64,000 nt of DNA from Dermatemys mawii (GCA_007922305.1 ML677334.1:59994858-60058857); one strand, 5' to 3'. Positions 34,240 through 46,130 are shown, counted from the stretch's first letter. Numbers and translations are program-made. The notes: generated by a model not told the origin, from the letters alone.

Positions 34240-34400
34240 TTTTTTCAGTTTAATTTGTCTCTTGGGAAGGAGTTTAAGCTAAATTGAAAAAAGCTATTCT
34301 TGTATCAGAATAAGAGTGCTCACCTGTGGGAGTGAGCTATGTTAATGTAACTATGCTGGTATAATTAACTAAAAAGGGTCCCATGTAGACAAGCCCTAAG
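34240..34400. mobile_element. Harbinger-like MITE fragment
   Basis: Right end TCCCATGTAGACAAGCCCTAA is the typical GTAGACAAGCCC terminal repeat followed by TAA, the usual Harbinger target trinucleotide. The left end is not clear. Confidence 0.5.
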
Positions 34401-35254
34401 ACTTAGTGAGAATGACTTATTTGAAGTTATAAAGGAAATCTATAGCAGAGCTCAGAAAATGTGGGAGGAAGGATGAAGTGCCTTTCTGTTAGGCTAGTCC
34501 TGAACAGGATTTTTAGGGCCATATTCTACGTGCTCTGCACAAACTACCCATTGATGTCAGTGGGAGCTCATGCCTGGACTGAGTGCTGCACATGGTCCAT
34601 ATAAAAGCAGATAAATCCATTCAGATTATTCTTAAATCCTATCTTTCCAGCATTTTTGGTTATAGGTTTAAGGTTTTTTAATGCAGTTTAGTGATATTTT
34701 AACAGCATTTAATTTTTGACATGGCACAGTAGAGTAAAACAGACATTGCCTCAGCTGATACCTGTATGAGTTATGACAAATGCTTAATCATAAACCTCCA
34801 GTTTCCATTTACTAAGGTTACAGGATAAAGGTGTCCATCTCTTTCTTTTACCTAAGATTACTAAGTATGTGTGGCAGTGTGTCATTGTATTTATCTAATA
34901 CAGAGTTAGTATTATTATTATTCTTAGTTTAATTTAATTGAGACTGCTTTGATGAATAAAGGAGAATCATCTTCCCCCCACTTTCCCTGAAGGGGAGGTG
35001 GGTTTGTGTGAAGTATAGCTAGTATTAGAATACTTTTCATGACCAACTGTATAATTACCTTTAATCATAGTAAAATACTACCCTTCACTTTTTATTTATT
35101 AATATGTTATCCACTTTTGGTTCCTCAAGATAGAATAGGCAGCCTGTGAAGATTAAAGGTGGTGGCCATAGGCCATTTCTTAATCAGGGTCTATTTATAC
35201 TTAAGTTTGCATCAAGACAGCTGCTTAAAGGTTAATCTTTCTAAATCCTCTAAA
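34401..35254. other. Intron, mostly anonymous
   Basis: 34515-34605 has the feel of an amniote interspersed repeat (CCATTGATGTCAGTGGGAGCTC core). Otherwise nothing recognised. Confidence 0.45.
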
Positions 35255-35595
35255 ATTGAAATGCTTGTTTGGATTTCTTTGAAATTTGGTGTCCCTTAGC
35301 AGTGTGCAAGGATAGGTTAGTGACCCAAATTTGGAGTCACTTGAGCCAGAGGTTCTGGAGATGTAACACTTCCCCCCACTCCAAATAGCCATTTAAGAAC
35401 ATTTCATGGGTGGTGGTGTTCTTCCCCAGCCTCCCACGTAAAGACCAAACTATTGATAGGATATCGGTTAAAATGGTCTCAGTCTTTTGAGTTTTACCCG
35501 AAGTAGTGCATGGTACTCACTAAATGATTGGGGAATCCAAAATGAAAACGATATTTAAGAAAATGTACATATTTTACACATGATAGAGGGTTTCC
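35255..35595 (+). repeat. Decayed ~390-bp repeat, unit 1
   Basis: Most complete unit of a three-copy diverged repeat. Landmarks in order: TTTGAAATTTGGTGTC, GTGACCCAAATTTGGAGTCA, GGTTCTGGAG, GGTTAAAATGGTCTCAG, TTTACCCGAAGTAGTGCATGG, ACTCACTAAAT and ATTTAAGAAAATGTA. Class unknown. Confidence 0.7.
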
Positions 35596-35635
35596 ATTCC
35601 CACCATTTTATATACGTTTTAAAGCTCAACTGTTG

Positions 35636-35790
35636 TAAGTGCTTAAAACTCTGAACAATAAATGGGACTGCTTTGAAATTTTGGTGTGCCTCATAACAGC
35701 ATGGGTAGCATTTGTGATCCAAATTTGGTGTCCTTTGACGGAGGGGTTCCTGAGTTTTAGTGCCCTCTTTCTCCCCCGCACGGTTTCCTT
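35636..35790 (+). repeat. Decayed ~390-bp repeat, unit 2 (partial)
   Basis: Begins with AAGTGCTTAAAACTCTGAAC, then CTTTGAAATTTTGGTGTG, GTGATCCAAATTTGGTGTCC and GGGGTTCCTGAG. Its anchor is about 393 bases after that of unit 1. The second half is lost or displaced by other sequence, including the MITE piece at 35812. Confidence 0.65.
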
Positions 35791-35811
35791 CTGCTGCCTT
35801 CTGCTATTGAA

Positions 35812-35945
35812 TTGAGAGTGGCTTACATCGACCTAGCTCTGGAAAATGTAGCTCCCACTGATATAATTTGTCTACTATACCGACTTAATAACTCGACCTC
35901 CACGAGAGGCAAAGTGGTTAGGTCGAAGCAGTCAGAGTAGACACT
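35812..35945. mobile_element. MITE fragment (TCGACCTAGCTC)
   Basis: Contains TTACATCGACCTAGCTCTGG, then ATTTGTCTACTATACCGAC and TTAGGTCGAAGCAGTCAGAGTAGACACTGG. The motifs belong to the turtle MITE family with GTCGACCTAG and GTGTAGAC ends. Confidence 0.6.
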
Positions 35946-36538
35946 GGGTTGCTGATCTCAATTGTTGCTGCCCTTCAGAAGCGGTTCCACAGGGTGAACA
36001 CCTGTCCTGAATTGGGCGGGACAGTACTGAAATGCAGAATTCAAGTCTTGGGCTGAATGACTCCAGGATACTATTTGTCCCAGACTGTCCACGTCACTGC
36101 TTTGCACCTGCCTGAGGCTTAGAGGCAGCATCAACCTCTTCCCAGTGGGGTAGTGTAGCTGAGGTGGGCCTTAGCACTCCCCCGCACCCCACAAGGTGCT
36201 ACTCCTGCTCTTTCCCCTTAGGTCCCATCCCTTGGCCAGGCTAGAAACTGGAGCCCGGAAGTGATAAGAGTTGTCCAGGAAGCCTGGGCTGTTGTGGGAA
36301 GCCCCAGACCCGCCACCCTGCCCCGGGTGATGTACCCTGGGGTGTAGGGTTATGACCTGAAGGCTGCTCTCCGGCACAGTGGCCTGGGCTCCCTGTGCAG
36401 CTCTTACCATGGCCCAGCTCATCTACAGCGGTTGCACATACCCCACCCCCTCAGTGTGAGCCAGGATCTGGGGAAATTCAGTTCCTTTAAGTGGGAAGCT
36501 GAGAACCGGTGTATGGGATGCATATCACAAACTCTAAA
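35946..36538. other. Intron, anonymous, GC-richer
   Basis: No gene or repeat recognised. An 83-codon minus-strand open frame at 36171-36422 has no support. Confidence 0.45.
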
Positions 36539-36610
36539 GCAGTGGCTCTCAACCTTTCCAGACTACAGTACGCCTTTCAGATATCTGATTTGTCTTGTTG
36601 AGAATACTGA
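36539..36610. mobile_element. hAT left-end fragment
   Basis: Begins GCAGTGGCTCTCAACCTTTCCAGAC, followed by CCTTTCAGATATCTGATTTGTC. This is a recognisable hAT left end; the rest is missing. Confidence 0.6.
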
Positions 36611-36734
36611 ATTGTTATGAATGGGTCACTTTGACTATACACTTCTTAGAGCCTCCTGTGCCGCAGATGGGTGCACAGAGCGCTTTCCTTTGCATCCCTC
36701 CATCTTTCCTGTTTAAAGTGACACTTTTAGGTCT

Positions 36735-37060
36735 CTGAAAGCCTCATATTTGCATGGATTTTCTTGAAATTTCTAAGCCTTCTGGGAATGCAGAATAGGA
36801 TTAATGATCCACTTTTGGGGTCATTTTAAGCCTGGTGTTCTGGTGATAAGCTCTGAATAATATAGCCATTTTTCAAAGTTTGTAGGTGTTTCTGCCTCCC
36901 CCCCCCCCCAAAGGGCTACCGGATAAAACTCTTGTTGTGATGTGGGTCAAAATAGTTTCAACTGATCGATTTTTACCCATGATAGTGCATGGCAGCCACT
37001 AAGTTTTTTTGAGGGGGACCCAAACTGCAAATTGTATTTAAGAATATGTTAAATTCTTTG
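36735..37060 (+). repeat. Decayed ~390-bp repeat, unit 3
   Basis: Landmarks parallel to unit 1: GGATTTTCTTGAAATTTC, ATGATCCACTTTTGGGGTCA, GGTGTTCTGGTGAT, ATAGCCATTTTTC, GGTCAAAATAGTTTCA, TTTACCCATGATAGTGCATGG, CAGCCACTAAG, TATTTAAGAATATGTT. A poly-C run (36899-36909) interrupts it. Confidence 0.7.
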
Positions 37061-37657
37061 CTTGTGTGATTGTGTAGTCTGGAAGGATTATAATGCACAT
37101 GCACCAATAAAGAAGAAAAAGTGAGAAGGTTTCTGTGCAGCCACTTCATGCTTGCCTGGGTAGTTGGTGGGAATGTGCCAATATCATTGCCCCGGTGAAC
37201 TCCCCTCCGCCGATATTTCTAGTCTGAACCTTTGTACTCCTGTGCAGCAAAGATTTCATGACTCATGTTGCTTGCTGGAAGTAGTCTCTCTTATAATATG
37301 ACATCTTTATTTATTTAATGGGGAGGTTTACTGTGAACGCAGCAGAAGTCAGCAGCTGGTCTAACCAAAATGTTTGTTACATTGAAGGGGGAGAAGCTGT
37401 AGACAGAGGATTTTGTTGTGGGGGAAAGGGGTGGGAATAGGGGCAGGGGTTGTGATGGGGTGGACAATAAGGACAGGTAGCGGACAAACTGTGGAATGGT
37501 TGTTTGGGAAAATCAAACAACTTTTACTAGCCCTGGAGGTGGATGGTGGGAGCGTGGCAGACAATTGGATACTTCCTGATCTTGGGCCAGATTACTGTGG
37601 TGTTTCCAAAGATGCATACTGCATAGGTTCAGAACTCAAAGTACAGGTACTTTGATT
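37061..37657. other. Intron, anonymous
   Basis: G-rich around 37385-37480. Nothing recognised. Confidence 0.45.
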
Positions 37658-37665
37658 AGTTAGGG

Positions 37666-37935
37666 TAGGGGTCTCCAAACTATGGCCTGGGGGCCGGATC
37701 TGGCCTGCGGCTTTGATTTGTCCGGCCCTCCAGCTGAGCAGAAGCCGCCACTACTACACTCCCCTCCCCCCAACAAGCTGCTGTCGGCAGTCTCAGGTGC
37801 GGAGGGGTGTGGCAGCGGCTGGAGGAACAAAGGGGGGATTTTGCATATATTGAATTTTTTCACAGTCACTTCGGCCCATTAAGCCCCTTCAAAAATCTAA
37901 TATGGCCCTCATCTCATAAAGTTTGGAGACCCCTG
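37666..37935. mobile_element. hAT MITE (GGGGTCTCCAAAC)
   Basis: 270 bp with ends TAGGGGTCTCCAAAC and GTTTGGAGACCCCTG and a perfect 8-bp target duplication AGTTAGGG (37658-37665, 37936-37943). The interior has GGCCTGGGGGCCGGATCTGGCC near the left end. Confidence 0.95.
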
Positions 37936-38339
37936 AGTTAGGGAAAAGAAATGTGTGCTATTAGGGCTGCCAACTTATAGATTCTGGGTGATTCCTAGAT
38001 CACGAGGTTGCAGAAGTTTGCCAGAAGCAAGGCATACACAATGTCCTGGGGATTGCTGACTACAGGCTGATTTGGCTTGGTATGCGAATTGCAGGACATG
38101 ATATGTACATTTGCCTAATGACTGCTAATGCCTACCAACAACATATCTTTTCATGTTTTAAAAAAAGAAACAACTAGGAATTTAGTGGCAAAAATGCTAC
38201 ATTAATGTAGAGCTAAGTTTGCTTAGTGCTATATCATTCCCTTGCAGAACACTGACCTGGGCAAAATTCAAACATCTGAAAGCCGGGATGTCAAGCTGTT
38301 TGGAGGAAACAAATCCTGAATTGGTTGTGTTCTATAATT

Positions 38340-39290
38340 AGATTTCACCAATCAAGTGTGAACTCCTCAAGCACTAGAACAGCCCCCGGGGCACTCCCAT
38401 CTATCCTGCCACCCTGGTGAGACTGCCTTTGTGACAGATGGTTTTTTACACCAAAAATTGCAACAATATTTAGATTACTCCCAGTCCCAAAGGTCCAATC
38501 AGGTCGATTGCACCTTAAATCTCTCCCCAAAGACAACAATTGTAGTCAATCCTGTAATAATAAACTAAAGATTTTATTAATTAGGAAGAACAAATAAGAG
38601 AATTATGTACAAGGTTAAAGCAGGTAAACATGCACATGAATTACAGTCTTAGGTGTCAAAAGATAACAAAAGCTGNNNNNNNNNNGTAATATACAAGTGT
38701 TGTATGTCCTTTAGGACAGAGCAGCTTGGGGATCTCTTGCTTGGTCTTCGAAATACTTCCCTCTCCAAATTCCAAGCAGTATAGTGTTACAGATCCTTCT
38801 GATCAGGGATTTTCCCTGATTTTTTCCCCTTCCCTCAGAGTTCAAGCTGTGATGGGTGTGGGGAAAATATCACTGGACAAAAGATTTTGTTGTTTGTTCC
38901 ACAGTGGTTTGGAGTCTATAGGCCTTCTTTTGTTGGGCAGGAGATTACACTCTTGTGATAAACTAGTATCTCACACTTGATAATGCTTCTCTTCTGACTG
39001 GCGAGGTTTCCAGTTCCATAGCAAACACTTTTAGTCTGTAACTATAAAACACTTAAATATTACCTTCTAATGCGGGATACAGATATTATAAGTGAGATTA
39101 CTGCGTGCAGCAACTCTCAAGCATCTCATGAAGTTCAAACACTAAACACATTCCTATAAACTTGACATCTTTTAAAAAATGCCAACACATAGGTGAGCCA
39201 AACTGATTTCCAGCTATGCATCTGTCAGTGTTCAGTGAGACCTAAGGGTCTGGGCATATGCTGGCACTTGGTCTGCCATAATTTAGAAAA
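38340..39290 (-). mobile_element. LTR-like repeat containing the assembly gap
   Basis: Features that suggest an antisense retroviral-type LTR relic: AATAATAAACTAAAGATTTTATTAATTAGG near 38551-38583, GGTTAAAGCAGGTAAACATG, and then ACTTCCCTCTCCAAATTCC and GATCCTTCTGATCAGGGATTTT. Copies of this order are, from memory, common in turtles. No coding part, no clean TG/CA ends, and no target duplication seen. Boundaries are approximate. Confidence 0.4.
38676..38685. other. Assembly gap (10 N)
   Basis: Ten undetermined bases between AAAAGCTG and GTAATATAC, inside the LTR-like stretch. Ten is a nominal gap size, so the real length is unknown. Confidence 0.99.
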
Positions 39291-39390
39291 TGTTGAGTTA
39301 ACATTGCTTAGACATCCTTAACTCTGTTCTCGTTTAGCAATGCCCCAATACCCCCCATTATCACATACCTTTCCTCTGCCAGCCCCACAT

Positions 39391-42000
39391 AAGAGAACAT
39401 AAGAATGGCCATACTCAATCAGACCAATGGTCTTTCTAGACCAGAATCCTGTCTTCCAGCAGTGGCAGGTGTCCCAGGAATGAACAGAACAGGGCAATTT
39501 ATCAAGTGATTCATCCCCTGTCATCCAGTCCCAGCTTCTGGCAATCATATTAGGGACACCCAGAGGACGAGGTTGCATCCCAGATCATCTTGGCGGTTAG
39601 CCATTGATAGACCTATCCTCCATGAATTTATCTAATTTTTTTTTTTTTTTTTTTTTTTTTTTGAACCAGTTATAGTTTTGGCTTTCACTATATCCCCTGT
39701 CAGTGAGTTGCACAGTTTGACTGTGCATTGTGTGAAGATGTACTTTCTTATATTTCTTTTAAAACTACTGCCTATTAATTTCATTGGGCGATCCCTGTTT
39801 CTTATGTAACATTAAGGGGAAAAATAACACTTCCTTATTTATTGTTCTCCACACCATTCATGATTGTATAGATCTGCATCATATCCCTCCTGTAGTTGTC
39901 TCTTTTCTAAGATGAACAGTCCATCTTTTTAACCTCTCCTCATATGGAAGCTGTCCCATAGGCCCGAACAGTTTTGTTACCCTTCTTTGTACATTTTCTA
40001 ATTCTAAGGTATCTTTTTTGAGATGGGGCAACCAGAACTGCAGGCACTGTTCAAGATATGGGTGTACCATGGATTTATGTAGTGGGATTATGATATCTTC
40101 TGTTTTATCATCTATCCCTTTCCTAATGGTTCCTAACATTGTTAGCCTTTTTGACTACTGCTGCATATTGAGCAGATCTTGTCAATAAACTATCCACAAT
40201 GACTCCAAGATCTTTCTTTAGTAACAGCTAATTGAAACCCCAAGATCTTGTATGTAAAGTTGGGGTTATGTTTTATAGTATGCATTACTTGCATTTATGA
40301 ACATTATGAATTTCATCTGACATTTTGTTACCTAGTTTTGTGAGATTCCTTTGTAACTCCTTGCAGTCTGCTTTGGCCTTAACTATCTCAAATAATTTAG
40401 TATCATCTGAAAACTTTTCCACTTCACTGTTTATCCCTTTTTCCAGATCATACATGAATAGGTTGAACAGCCCTAGTCCCAGTATAGAGCCTTGGGGGAC
40501 TCGACTATTTACCTCTCTCCACTGTGAAAACTGACCGTTTATTCCTTTTCAGCTTGGAAAAGAAATGACTAAGGGGGATATGATAGAGGTCTATAAAATC
40601 ATGACTGGTGTGGAGAAAGTAAATAAGGAAGTGTTATTTACTCCTCATAACACAGGAACTAGGGGCCACCAAATGAAATTAATCGGCAGCAAGTTTAAGC
40701 AAACAAAAGGAAGTATTTTTTCACACAACATACAGTCAACCTGTGGAACTCTGCCAGAGCATGTTGTGAAGGCCAAGACTATAACAGGGTTCAGAAAAGA
40801 AAGGTCAATCAATGGCTATTAACCAGGACAGGCAGGATGGTTTCCCTAGCCTCTGTTTACCAGAAGCTGGAAAAAAGCGACAGGGAATGCCTCACTTGAT
40901 GATTACCTGTTCTGTTCATTCCCTCTGGGACACCTGGAATTGGCCATTGTTAGAAGATTGGATATTGGGCTAGATGGATTTTTGATCTGACCCAGTAAGG
41001 CCATTCTAATGTTCCTATTGTTTTTTGTTTCCTGTCTTTTAACGAGTTACTCATCCAGAGTAGCACTTACCTTTTTATCCCATGGCTGCATATTTTGCTT
41101 AAGAGCCTTTTGTGTAGGACCCTGTCAAAGACTTCCTGGAAGTCCAAGTACTTGCTGTTAACTGGATCACCCTTGTCCATGTTTGCTGATCCCCTAAAAG
41201 AATTTGAATAGATTGATGACATGATTTCCCTTTACAAAAGCCATGTTGACAGTTTCCCAAAATATTACTTTTAGCTGTCTGATAATTCTGTTCTTTATTA
41301 CAGTTTCAAGCAATTTGCCTATTACTGAAGTTAGACTTAGTGGTCTGTAATTGCCAGGATTGCATCTGGAGCTTTCTTTAAAAATCGGCATTACATTAGC
41401 TATTCTCTGGTCATTTGGTACAGAGGCTGATTTCAATGATAGGTTACATACTACAGTTGCAATTTTATACTGGGAATTTCTTTAGAACTCATGGGTGAAT
41501 ACCATGTGGTCCTGATGACTTATTAATTAATCAGTTTGTTTCCAACCTTCTCTATTGGCACCTCGAGCTGGGACAGTTCCTGAGATCTGTCACCTAAAAA
41601 GGATAGCTCAGGTGTAGGAATCTCCTTCACATCCTCTGCAGTAAAGATCAATGCAAATAATTCATTTAGCTTCTCTGCAATTGCCTTGTGATTTGAGTGC
41701 TCCTTTAGCACCTTGATTGTCTAATGGCCCCATAAATGGTTTGGCAGGCTTCCTGCTTCTGATGTAATTTTAAAAAAATGTTGCTATTAGTTTTTGTCTT
41801 TGTCTAGTTGCTCTTCAAATTCTTTTTTTTTTGAGCTGCCTTATTATACTTTTACACCTGAATTGCCAGAGTTTATGCTCTGTTCTATTTTCATTAGTAG
41901 GATTTGACTTCCAATTTTTAAAAGATTGTTCACCTTTTTTTACTAATTCACTCTCACACAGGATTCCACCTGACATTATTATAGGACAAAAAAAGTGTAC
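39391..42000 (-). mobile_element. CR1 LINE, antisense, turtle type
   Basis: On the + strand it starts AAGAGAACATAAGAATGGCC, the reverse complement of the turtle CR1 tail, and runs back through the 3' UTR (CATTGATAGACCTATCCTCC), the RT C-terminus (minus-strand PLHKSMVHPYLEQCLQFW and RRVTKLFGP, 39879-40139) and the RT core (minus-strand NVMPIFKESSRCNPGNYRPLSLT, 41194-41436), to ELFALIFT (41523-41711). It is 5'-truncated near 42000 and split by a sense CR1 at 40547-41013. Confidence 0.9.
40547..41013 (+). mobile_element. CR1 3' end inserted in antisense CR1
   Basis: 467 bp, starting CAGCTTGGAAAAGAAATGAC and ending TCTGACCCAGTAAGGCCATTCTAATGTTCCT. It contains GGGGATATGATAGAGGTC and CTGGGACACCTGGAATTGG. 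The host CR1 text breaks at CTGACCGTTTATTCC and resumes at TTTTTGTTTCCTGTCTTTTAA, so this is a later insertion in the opposite orientation. The possible target repeat is (A/G)TTCCT. Confidence 0.88.
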
Positions 42001-44191
42001 ACTCATACTCAGCCAAGTCCACTTAAAGGATATGTGTACAATTTGAGAACCACACTATGACCTTAGTAGGACAGAGTAGGAGTCGGCAGTACAGCATCAG
42101 TAAGGGAAGAGTGACTGCCAGTCCTGTCAGCTCTTCTTCCAGTTCTCTCCTCTTTGAGTCTTAGGAGGAGAGAGACTGTGGACCAGCAGAGTAGAGAATG
42201 TCATAGTGCTTAGGGCAACAAAGGGAGGCTTGCAGGAGGTGTGAATCTTCACTTATGGGGAACAGTTTTTATCATGCAATTCAGTGCAGCTGTGGGGGGT
42301 TTTTTTGGCAGAGGGAGGGGGAGAAGGTGGAGGGGGGAAATGTGGCACAGGCCATAGAGACCACAGATTCCAGTAAACAATTGTGTGTCTTGATCTTGGT
42401 GAGCTACACATCTATATAAACAACAAGAGCAGCGGTTATCTGCTCTGTTCTGTGCAAACTAGATGTAGCTCTCTATCTTCTAGTAAGCTAAGAATTTCAG
42501 TCCTGAAGTGGGCTAATTGGGTGGTGGGTTCTACTAACAAAATGCGTGTAGTAGTTTTAACTTCTCCTCACTAATTTAGATAAAATCTATGCTTTTGTTT
42601 TTCATAACTAATTCTCTAATTGTAACAAACCCCTCTTGATTTCAATTCTTTTAAATAAGTTAGATCAAGAGCCGGCTAAGCACTCATGTAGGCCCCCCAC
42701 CCCTTTTTTTTTTTTTTTAAAAAAAAAATACTCTAGCCTCAAATACCATAGATTTTGATTTCTTGTTATCTTCTGTTTCATATCTGCCTGGTATATTTTC
42801 TTTCTTGATACAAAACAAAGAATGTGTTTCTGTTGCAGTTGGAGGGCAGATATCACTTAGTGAAGAAGGAGTGATACTATCAAAATGTTAATTGGCAGGA
42901 AGGGCGAGGTACATACAGATAGTCAAGGGGTGCACATGTTGTTCTTCCTGTTATCTCCTGAAGAGATGGAGATTTTAATTTTATGCTTAAAGATGGAATA
43001 TAAATTGTGGAAGACAGCTAATAATGGTGTAGGTTTTGTAGCAGAGACTATCGCATCTGAAAGTCAAAGGCAAGAGGTCCAGAAACAGTCAGACCTGTAT
43101 TCCAAAGACACATGTGTTTTGCTTATTAGACTAAGTAAACTTTCCATGCTTATTTGGTTATTATTTATTATAGGATCCTATCCCAGAATGATCCCCACAT
43201 ACAGCCAAGCAATTCACTGGCCAGAGACCCCTGGGGACTGGATGCATGGGTTGCTGGGCCTTCCACAATAAGTCTCCTTCAGCTAGATCTGCCATGGTGT
43301 AGGTCTGCAACCAGGCCACTTGAAAGTTGAGTCTCCTAGGGTACTCCAAAATGAACATCACCTTTGACAAAAGTCCCAAGTTAACATTGGAGAAAGCAAA
43401 ATAACTGAAGTTCAACTGAGTGAGGAGTCTTCTCACTCCTTATCAGAGTGCTGACTCTTCAGGCTTTTTTCTTGTGGGAATCCGGGTACAAGGGAAATCA
43501 CAACAGTTTTTCACCTCTCCTGGGCTTCTCTTCAGTCCCCTCTTTCTCTCTGTTATGGTATAGAGCCCTAGGTTGCTTGCCTGGTGGTTCCAACTCCTGA
43601 CTGATCTGACTCAGTCTTTTTTAAGGTGTAGGTATCCTTAGTTTAAGCTGTCACTTGACCCTCCTTAGTCCCACCCTCTCAGGCTGGGAAACAGCTAATC
43701 AGCTGTGGCATTGGTGTGGCTGGCATCTCCCCTTTAAAGGGTCAGTCATCCTATGACATCATCCTTTTATTTAATCAGGAAAGGATTTCATCACAAGTAA
43801 TTTTTTTTTAAAAAGACAGTCCTGACCAGGATTTTTTTATCACCTATGTCCTCACAGTTTACCAGATATATAAACACTTCACAACGATGTAACCACATTA
43901 AGATTAGGGCAATAAATTCAAATAAACACAGTAAATGGCAAAGACTCTGTAAAATGCACAAACGTTTAGCGCAATACCTGTTGGCATGGTCTTCAGTTTA
44001 CCTGGTGTGATTACTGTCTGCTGCCCCCTCATCCCCACGCAAATGTCATATTTTCAAACAACGATCTCTAAGTTTTGTCTGCACAATGTCCATGCTACAG
44101 TTGATACTTGGACGCACTACCTGGGTAGTTGGAAAGCTTTTGCTTATATTCTGAGGGCATAATTTATATTTGCATGTATTTTGAGAGTTTA
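42001..44191. other. Intron with unresolved repeat-like DNA
   Basis: 42698-42728 is a C/T/A homopolymer string. 43180-43800 (AGGATCCTATCCCAGAATG ... CTAATCAGCTGTGGC ... CCCTTTAAAGGGTCAG) has the feel of an LTR or DNA-element relic, but I cannot place it. A 128-codon + strand open frame (42885-43271) has no recognisable domain. Confidence 0.4.
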
Positions 44192-44199
44192 CTTTAGAT

Positions 44200-44842
44200 C
44201 GAGGTGGGCAAACTTTTTGGTCTGAGGGCCACATCGAGGTTCCAAAACTGTATGGAGGACCGGTGCCCAGGTAGGGAAGGCTGTGCCTCCCCAAACAGCC
44301 TGGACCCTGCACACTCCCACTTCCCATCCCCTGACTGCCCCCCTCAAGCCCTCGACCCATCCAACGCCCCCCCTGCTCCTTGTTCTTCGCCTGCCCCCTC
44401 CTGGGATTCCACCCCCGGGCTCCACCCCCTATCCAATCCCACTATTCCCTGTCCCCTGACTGCCCTGCTTCTATCCACACCCCCACCCCCTGATAGGCCC
44501 TCAGGACTCCCACACTTATCTAACCACTCCTGTTTCCTGTCCCCGGGACCCCCTGTCCCTTATCCAACCCCTCCACTTCCCACCCCCTTACCATGCCACT
44601 CAGAGCACCAGGACTGGCAGCAGTAAGTAGCACATTCCCATGGGGAGCAATTTCATACACTACGCTACACCCTGGTGGCTCTTGCAGCTGCGCTGCCCAG
44701 CGGGAGCTCTCAGACCCACCACCCAGAGCACCTGAAGCACAGAGAGTTGAGGCTGAGGGGGAGGGGCTGGGGACTAGCCTCCCCTTCTGAGAGCTCAAGG
44801 GCCGGAAGGATGGTTCCGCGGATTATAGTTTGTCTATCTCTG
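44200..44842. mobile_element. hAT non-autonomous element (GGTGGGCAAAC family)
   Basis: Left end CGAGGTGGGCAAACTTTTTGG, right end CCGCGGATTATAGTTTGTCTATCTCTG. Flanks CTTTAGAT (44192-44199) and TTTTAGAT (44843-44850) match at 7 of 8. The C-rich interior near 44240-44600 corresponds in antisense to the 18.8-19.1 kb part of the 18399 element, so the family has rearranged interiors behind shared ends. Confidence 0.9.
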
Positions 44843-44850
44843 TTTTAGAT

Positions 44851-46005
44851 GCTGTTCTTTGGAAACTTGTGATGGTCCTATGATTGAGTGGGGATGGAGC
44901 TCTGCTAACTGGTTAATACTACTCTAGCATCTAGACAGCAACTAGCGGATAATGTTTTTAGTTAGCAATTTTTTTACTTAAAAAATAAATAACAATCCAG
45001 CATGCACTTAGTCCTTATGCACTCAGGCAAAGAAGTGTTTTTGTAAACAAAAACAGTTCCTTTTAAACCAGCGGATAAAAAGGTTTAGCTGATCACTCTG
45101 ACGTACACATTATGTACTGGGATAGGCTGTGATATTCCATTAGAACCAGGTACTCAGCTATGGTGCTGAGGGTGGTCTAAAAGCCAGAAGAGAATAGAAT
45201 GCAATAAAAGCTCTGATTTTAAATACTTTCAGTAACACATCTCATGTCCTGGGACATGAGGTAACAGAATTATTGTTTTTTTTCTTGTCTTGGATAGCTA
45301 GCTTTTAGCACATCTGCACTTATGTAGTCTATATTATTGGTAATTGGATCCCATTGTGACAGAGATTACAATTTGAGATATCCCTTTTCTTGTCCTTTTA
45401 AAAATAAATGTAATTTGGTGGAGACACATTGTAAATTTTTTTTTATCTGAAATCTTCTAAAAGGCAGATGTATTTCCCCCGAACATATCCTAGTTAGTAC
45501 GTGCAACTTGTATTTGTGGTCACAGATGGTTTCTTCACATATAGCCCTTCCCTCTTTCTAATTTCTGAACTTTATGGAGCAGAATTAACTGTTCCAAAGT
45601 CTTCCTCTTTGACTTGAATTTGCAATTTCCTTTGGAGGAACAGCTTCCTATTGAGTACTACCCTTCTGACCATTTTTATCTTGTACAGAGGGTTTTTTCT
45701 TAAATCCCGTATGCATTGCAACACCAAACAGTGTAAGCTTCGCTGACTGAATTTCATCACTGGCTGAATTGAGGAAGTGTACAAAGAAATAAGAACTTGT
45801 CGTGGTAAAAAATGAAAACTAGATCAAGTTATGCTTTGTCATGATATGTCAAAGTAAAATGCCTAAATTATTCTAATTTCATGGGTGAATATTGGACTAT
45901 TCAAAAGGACTGTATTATAGGAAGCTTTCTTTGACCAGTGATAAGTTCAACAAAATTTGCTTGAAGGAGGGTACTCAAGATTTTTACATGCTTGTTTCTT
46001 AGTGT
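44851..46005. other. Intron, anonymous
   Basis: AT-rich. No element recognised. A lysine-rich minus-strand stretch around 45600-45780 was examined and not accepted as coding. Confidence 0.5.
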
Positions 46006-46009
46006 TTTT

Positions 46010-46130
46010 CACATGCAAAGCACTTGACAGACATTAGTTCTTCCACTATCATTCTGAAACGCCTGTACCAATATCCTTCTTTTACAGGCAGGGAAACTAA
46101 AGCTAAAGCAATTAAGGCCACAGTCTTCAA
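46010..46130 (-). mobile_element. MIR-type SINE relic
   Basis: Antisense MIR: AAAGCACTTGACAGACATTAG, CTTTTACAGGCAGGGAAACTAAAGC, AATTAAGGCCACAG. Confidence 0.7.

Noticed and set aside
42885..43271. 128-codon open frame on the + strand
   Set aside because: No domain, no splice context, mixed composition. It lies in unresolved repeat-like DNA.
45572..45784. Lysine-rich minus-strand stretch that looked like a possible processed pseudogene
   Set aside because: Two frames looked protein-like by eye, but stops occur after about 55 codons, no family was recognised, and no poly-A or duplication is seen.
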